Positions 59,051 to 64,000 of a stretch of 64,000 nucleotides of DNA are shown here, piece by piece. How positions within the stretch are numbered: position 1 is the first letter of the stretch; every line of letters begins with the position of its first letter. The notes under the pieces are model-generated. The model was not told the DNA's origin, searched no databases, and saw nothing but the letters and a program-made list of their open reading frames with translations. The translations under genes and the position numbers were made by a program. The DNA is from Larus michahellis (lineage: Eukaryota; Chordata; Aves; Charadriiformes; Laridae), in contig NC_133906.1 of NCBI RefSeq assembly GCF_964199755.1, positions 14,667,378 to 14,731,377 on the forward strand. The letters run 5' to 3'.

Positions 59051-61805
59051 TTACTTGGCATTCAGGATCTTGGAGAGGAGAGCAAAGCTATGCACTATTT
59101 CCTACAGAAAAAAAATGTAAAGGGTCATTTAATTTTGATGTTTAAATATTTGGTTTCAAGAGAGGTGCATTTGGACTCCTAGAGAGTTGTTTTTAAACTC
59201 TGCAGTTTGCCCCACCTGTGAAAGGGCTTTGGCTCTGTTGCCCAGCAGACAGACTAGCTCTGCTCTGTGCATCTTGACCGCCTCGCCAGAGCCCGGAGCT
59301 TCCACAGACACCGGCGCAGAATCAGCATCCCCCAGTGGGTTCTTCCGGAGACCCTGATCTTTGTGGGGATTACACGTTCAGTGCCACACAACTAGCTTGA
59401 TCTTCACCTGTGTGTTCATTAAAGCTTGTAAGTACAGCTGGACACTGGATAAAGCATAGGAGTGGACATTACTGTCACTTTAAGTCATTTTCCTTATGAG
59501 AGATTCTTTCACAGGTACCCTTAAAAATTACATTTAGGTAATTCTTAATAAGACCTCTATAAATTCCCTGATTACTTGCTCTTTGCTGACTTTCTCACTG
59601 CCAATAATTATCGCGGTTTGCCCGTCTCCAGCAGAACCTTTCTTACTTTCCTAATTAAAATTCCTTTGTGGCCATCATCTAAGAACTCGTAATCCAAAAA
59701 AACTCAAGCCATTGCACAAACCAGATCCAACTCATACCTAACGTAAGCCCATTGCGACGGAGTCAACAGTTACACCCAAAACCAAAGAACCAAAGCCTGT
59801 GAAGAGCTCCTGGGCTCCTCCAGCCCGCCTTTCTCCCACTGGGATCGCTCTCTACCAAACCCCCCAGAGATTTGTAGCAATGTCATTTTCAAGTGACTAA
59901 CCTGGGCTTTAAAGATCTCATTTCCAAGGGCACATCCTGATATTCCATCTGCATTTTGCTTCTCCCCACCCTTAATTGCAGCTTCACACACTGCACTAAT
60001 GGCGGCATCCCCAATGCTGAACCCCTTCAGCATCAAAAGCCATGACCACCTTAAGCATCACTTGGCTAAACTTGCCCTATTTTGCTGGTTTAACCTTTCT
60101 TCTCCAACACCCCAAATATTTTTGCCCTTCTCACAACGCTTAATTAGCTAAGGAAAAAAACGCAAACCCCAGCGATGCCCAAACCTGAACCCAGCCACTG
60201 ACGAGGAATATGTAACATCATGTGGTAGTGGGTAATACCATCAAAATGCCCATTTGTCTGGATAACTGAGATTCATTCCAAAATCATGCCTAACATGGCA
60301 ACTAACACACCACCCTAATGCCAATTATTAGCTTCAAAGGCAGCAGCACAGACTAATGCTGTAGACAGATAATATCAGACATCCCTATATTAAAGCAAAC
60401 ACAAATGATTTAATTTCATTTCACATTCACCTGGAAAATTCCGGCTCTCCCGTTTATTGTGCTGGTCCCCGCGTGTCATGGGAATGGCACCAGCCGTGTT
60501 CACCCATCCTACCTCCGTCCCAGATGCCATCGGTGCCTGTTCGCTAACCTGGGCTGGTGGCCACCACACCTTGGCAACCAGTCCACTCTGTCACCGCAGC
60601 CTATTCTAATAGCAGTTACTGGCTACATTAAGCTGAAAATAAGACACTTGGAGAAGAGTTAATCATTAACTTTGGGTATTAAAAGAGCCAAACCAGTCTC
60701 TCACCCAAGTTACAATGGGGTTCTCACCTGATTGGTATTAATAAAACAAGTATCCAAGAAGTTTAAAGTGATTTGGGCTGTACAGGAAAGTTGCAAGATA
60801 CCTTCTGAGTCAATCCATTTTTAACAAGGCATTTTATTTTTCAGTTTTGTAGCGTTTTAGTAGCTCTCAGGAAGTTTTAACTAGCTTGTTTCATGGAACG
60901 ACGTGTTGCAACACATGCTGGTTGCATGGAGGATGACAGGCAGCCTATACTGACTAATCCACGTGGGTCCTGTCGGAGAAACCACTCGGGTCAATGGGAA
61001 TTGTCCAAACTGAAACCAGCTGTTTGTGCAAGTTTTTATATCTGCCTGGTTCCTTTCAAGAATTAACTCGCATTTGCCCTACCTACTGCCTGAAGACCTG
61101 CTCTTCTCACAACTACTGGTGTTTCTGGATCTTTCTGCTCTGGGAAGAAAATGGGGAACCACCCCCAGCCCTATTCACGGCCAGTGTCCCACGTTGAGTT
61201 ACACGCAATGAAACAGGGATGATGAGGAACAGACAGACCATGCAGGAGTCCTGCACCACACAGATTGCATGGAAACGCAAGGAATGGGTATAGTACAGTT
61301 AAAAGAGAGTATCTGCATAATTCATATTTACCTTTAATTGCCAAGAATAAATTCCATGAATGTTTTTATGTGTGTCTTCCACGGTTTCTGGCTTGAGTTC
61401 TTTACAAAGTGACTGTAAGTCTTTCAGCACAATCTTGCGCATCTGGTTTCATTCATTAAACAGTTTGTTTCCTCGTATGATAAAACCAAACCTGGCAGTT
61501 GACATATCTGGGCAAAGCAAGAGCAGTGCCAAGGCATCGTCAAAGCTATTGCAGTTTGAAGTTGGATCTAGACCTGACAAATTATTCCACAGGCTTTTGC
61601 CCCTCTTTCTTGGGTAGGAATTCATCGCTCTGTGCAGCAGCAGCCATTGCAGCGTCTCCAGCCCCTGAGATCTGATGAGCGACTGCAGATTCACGGGCAG
61701 CTCCAAGAGGATGCAGACAGAGGGGTAATAACTCCATAAACCCAAGCATCAGCCATTCGGCTCCTCGCTGCCAGAACACTGGCTGCAAGAAACTCTTTTG
61801 CAATG
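59051..61805 (-). pseudogene. Exon-like pieces of an unidentified, probably decayed gene
   Basis: Three minus-strand pieces look like exons of one gene. Piece C (59101-59051) has acceptor TTTTTTCTGTAG and encodes EIVHSFALLSKILNAK then TAA. Piece B (about 60036-59902) encodes SIGDAAISAVCEAAIKGGEK and QNADGISGCALGNEIFKAQ, with donor CAG/GTTAGT. Piece A (about 61805-61332) ends MRKIVLKDLQSLCKELKPET, VEDTHKNIHGIYSWQLK with donor AAG/GTAAAT. B to C joins in phase 0 and A also ends in phase 0. Piece A is damaged: a TGA at 61455-61457 interrupts an open frame that begins at 61745, and the coding-like signal changes frame further upstream (an Ala-rich AKEFLAASVLAARSRMADAW frame and a GAARESAVAHQISGAGDAAM frame). 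The family is unknown to me. It may be an old pseudogene, or a gene with other exons missed. Confidence 0.35.
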
Positions 61806-61900
61806 GCGATGAAAGCGGTGCAGAGCCATAAAAACATTACAAGGCTTTATATAAAAAGTGCTGCAAAAACAGAATCTTGTTTATATTCTCTCCTGATGCA

Positions 61901-61920
61901 TCCTATAGAATTCTATAGGA
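61901..61920. repeat. Perfect 20-base palindrome
   Basis: TCCTATAGAATTCTATAGGA is its own reverse complement, centred on GAATTC. There is no spacer, so cruciform rather than hairpin use would be expected. No function is apparent. Confidence 0.9.
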
Positions 61921-64000
61921 CTGAATATCCCTTATTCACGTGATGGTGATAAAGCCAGCAGAAACTTTGTAGTCATATTAAATTCTGCGATTCCCTCCAG
62001 TAGTTGGATGTCAGAGGGGCTCTTGGGGGTTTGGACTGTACATTAGGAGCGGCCAAAGTCTCTGGGAGCCTCTTTTCACATGATGTAAGTCTTTAGCTAG
62101 AAGGGCTCTCCAGCAATTCCCTCTGCTCGCTTGGAGTGAAATTCACTGTCGTGTAGAGTCAGCGCAAGGTCTGCATTTCACTTAAATCCCCCTTAAACTG
62201 TGAAAAGAAGAGGGGATTGCTCAGGACTTTGGCAAAGCAGCAAATTTCACTCCGACAAATAAAACCCACTAATTACTGAGGCACGTCCAACACTTTGCCT
62301 AGACCAGCCCCTGGAATAACCGGTGACCGTTTCCCCTCATATCCCAAACTGCGAATTGCTATTTCCATCACTAACCTAATTTCTTTCCATCAGTTTCATG
62401 GCCATTTGCGCTGGCTTAATCCAAATATTTTGGCTGGAGTTTTTAAGAGGACCCTCAAGGAATTACTCAGCCTTATCCCTTGGATTCATTCTAGGAGGGA
62501 TGCGTGAGGGGAGTATTTCCATTATGAGGGGCTCACTCCATTAATTCCCCATGAAATGCCAAGCCTAAATGTATAAATCCACCACTGGGAATAGTCACCG
62601 AGACAGCAAATTGTAATTCCGTATTTCAGGGTAAGAGCAAAACGCACATTTTCAGCTCATCGCACTGAACTTTATGTCTGATGCTGAAACCTAGAAATGC
62701 CTACTCCTAAAGGGGGAGCAGAAGGACATCATGCAAAATACACAGCCAGTGGGAAACAACATGGATTTACAATCTAAAGACGCCCATAAATGGCTGCGAA
62801 GCGCACAGAAATACATCGTCCACAGAACTGATTTAGCGGGCAGCGTGAAGTAAGGAAAACCTTGCAGAAAACAGTCAGGACCCGAATTATCTGCCCGTTT
62901 TCAGACAGGTTGGATGTCCGGCAGAGACATGCCTGAGCCCTGCCCCAGCGCAGGACCAGGCTCCACGAAGCCGTGCCCGGTCTTGCAGCATCCCAGGCGG
63001 AGATCCCATCCAGGGCTGCTGCTGTCCCAGCACCCCACTTTCTTTCCTCCTCCTCCTCTTTTTTTAATTTCCCAGTAAATTGCTTGGGAAGCCTTCTTTA
63101 AAGGAGATCAAGTCCACGCAGATTATTTTTAAACAAATACCTTGGCAAAAACCTGGACTGCAGCTTAATTGATGAGCAGGGATTGGGTCAGTATGAAAAT
63201 CCTGTCTCCAAGCACTGTGGACTCCAAACACGATGGAGCCTTCCCCCCCGCCATCCCCCACTTTTCACAAGCACTGTGGCAAGAAAACTCTCTAAAATAT
63301 GACCAGGAAGTTTTGATTGATTTTTCTTATTCTTTGAGTTTTCAGAGATCAATGGAGAGAGTGGATTGGGGTTTTTCCCTCCCCCCTTTTTGTTCCTTTT
63401 TTTTTTTTTCTTGGCCCTGACTGATCCACATAGTTTTAGATGATCCAAACCAAAAAGTCATATTTCCATCACCCAGCCAGGGAAAGCAGCCCCCTGCACT
63501 CCCAACCGCCAGCTGAAAGCAGGTCACGGCAAAAGGCATCTCTTCGCACATCTTTTGACTGAACGGTTTGCTACGGTATCTCCGAAGCACATTAAAACAT
63601 TTTGCCTCCATACATCTTCGCAGCAGTTGCCTTATTTTTGTTTTCACATCATAAAATTCTGCCAATTATTTTTAAACAGAAAATGAGCCCAATTAGGAGA
63701 ATGAGAAAGGAGGAACCCAAAGACCGACACAAACAAGTTTGACCCGCGCTGTCAGAACTTGCATTTAATGGGTTTAGGTCCATCACCCATTTGTGCAAGT
63801 CCTAACCGAGCCCTTCGTGCTCCAGCTCTCCAGGAGATGTACCATGGCTCTGCGGTAATAAGATGTCAACTGAAACCAAGCCAAAGCCCCAGACTTCCTT
63901 TCACAAAAGATATAAAAACAGATTCTACAGAACACCTGTGTAAGATACGGTACCCCCTTCCCTTTGCTTTTCTCCTGGGGAGGGAAGGCGAAATTTAAGT
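61921..64000. other. Right end, non-coding, no gene recognised
   Basis: Small overlapping open frames only. Poly-T and poly-G tracts occur near 63058-63065 and 63399-63411. By human synteny TCF7 would lie further right, but no TCF7 exon is seen. Confidence 0.5.

Noticed and set aside
1-64000. tRNA, rRNA, CRISPR array or known microRNA hairpin
   Set aside because: I found no cloverleaf with A/B boxes, no rRNA core and no regular spaced repeats. MicroRNA hairpins cannot be excluded by eye.

Overview
The window is vertebrate nuclear DNA from a bird. It carries at least ten CR1 LINE tails and an LTR type that I recognise from bird genomes. It also holds two intron-containing vertebrate genes, KCT2 (C5orf15) and VDAC1, which are neighbours on human 5q31 and, as far as I recall, on chicken chromosome 13. 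There are no operons, phage or CRISPR; most open frames are chance or repeat-derived. The species cannot be named from the sequence alone.

Layout. 1-15.2 kb is non-coding left flank with one CR1 fragment, an E-box/PBX-MEIS composite site and a CTCF-like site. 15.2-21.9 kb is KCT2 on the minus strand: three coding exons giving a 285-residue single-pass membrane protein, a long AT-rich 3'UTR and a CpG-rich promoter with NRF1 and YY1 motifs. After a spacer of about 1.2 kb, 23.06-40.3 kb is VDAC1, also on the minus strand. Eight coding exons give a 283-residue outer-mitochondrial-membrane porin, and an inferred non-coding first exon lies in a G-rich CpG island at 39.86-40.5 kb. All VDAC1 splice sites are canonical and every junction phase closes. 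A truncated LTR lies in intron 4 and two CR1 copies lie in intron 1.

40.5-64 kb is the upstream flank of VDAC1, by synteny facing TCF7, which is not seen here. It is rich in CR1 copies of both orientations up to 50.4 kb. Further out are two minus-strand stretches that look like decayed or poorly known coding sequence. One is a 150-codon frame at 53.4-53.9 kb with an in-frame stop followed by 32 more open codons. The other is a set of exon-like pieces at 59.05-61.8 kb with good splice sites but frame breaks. I could not assign either to a family. They are the least explained parts of the window.

The two intact genes are co-oriented and each has its own CpG-island promoter. Nothing in the sequence shows that they act in one pathway. 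I found no clear novel system; the most useful leads are the two orphan coding-like regions, the crowded and partly inverted CR1 copies next to the VDAC1 promoter, and a slippage-prone repeat inside the KCT2 coding sequence.
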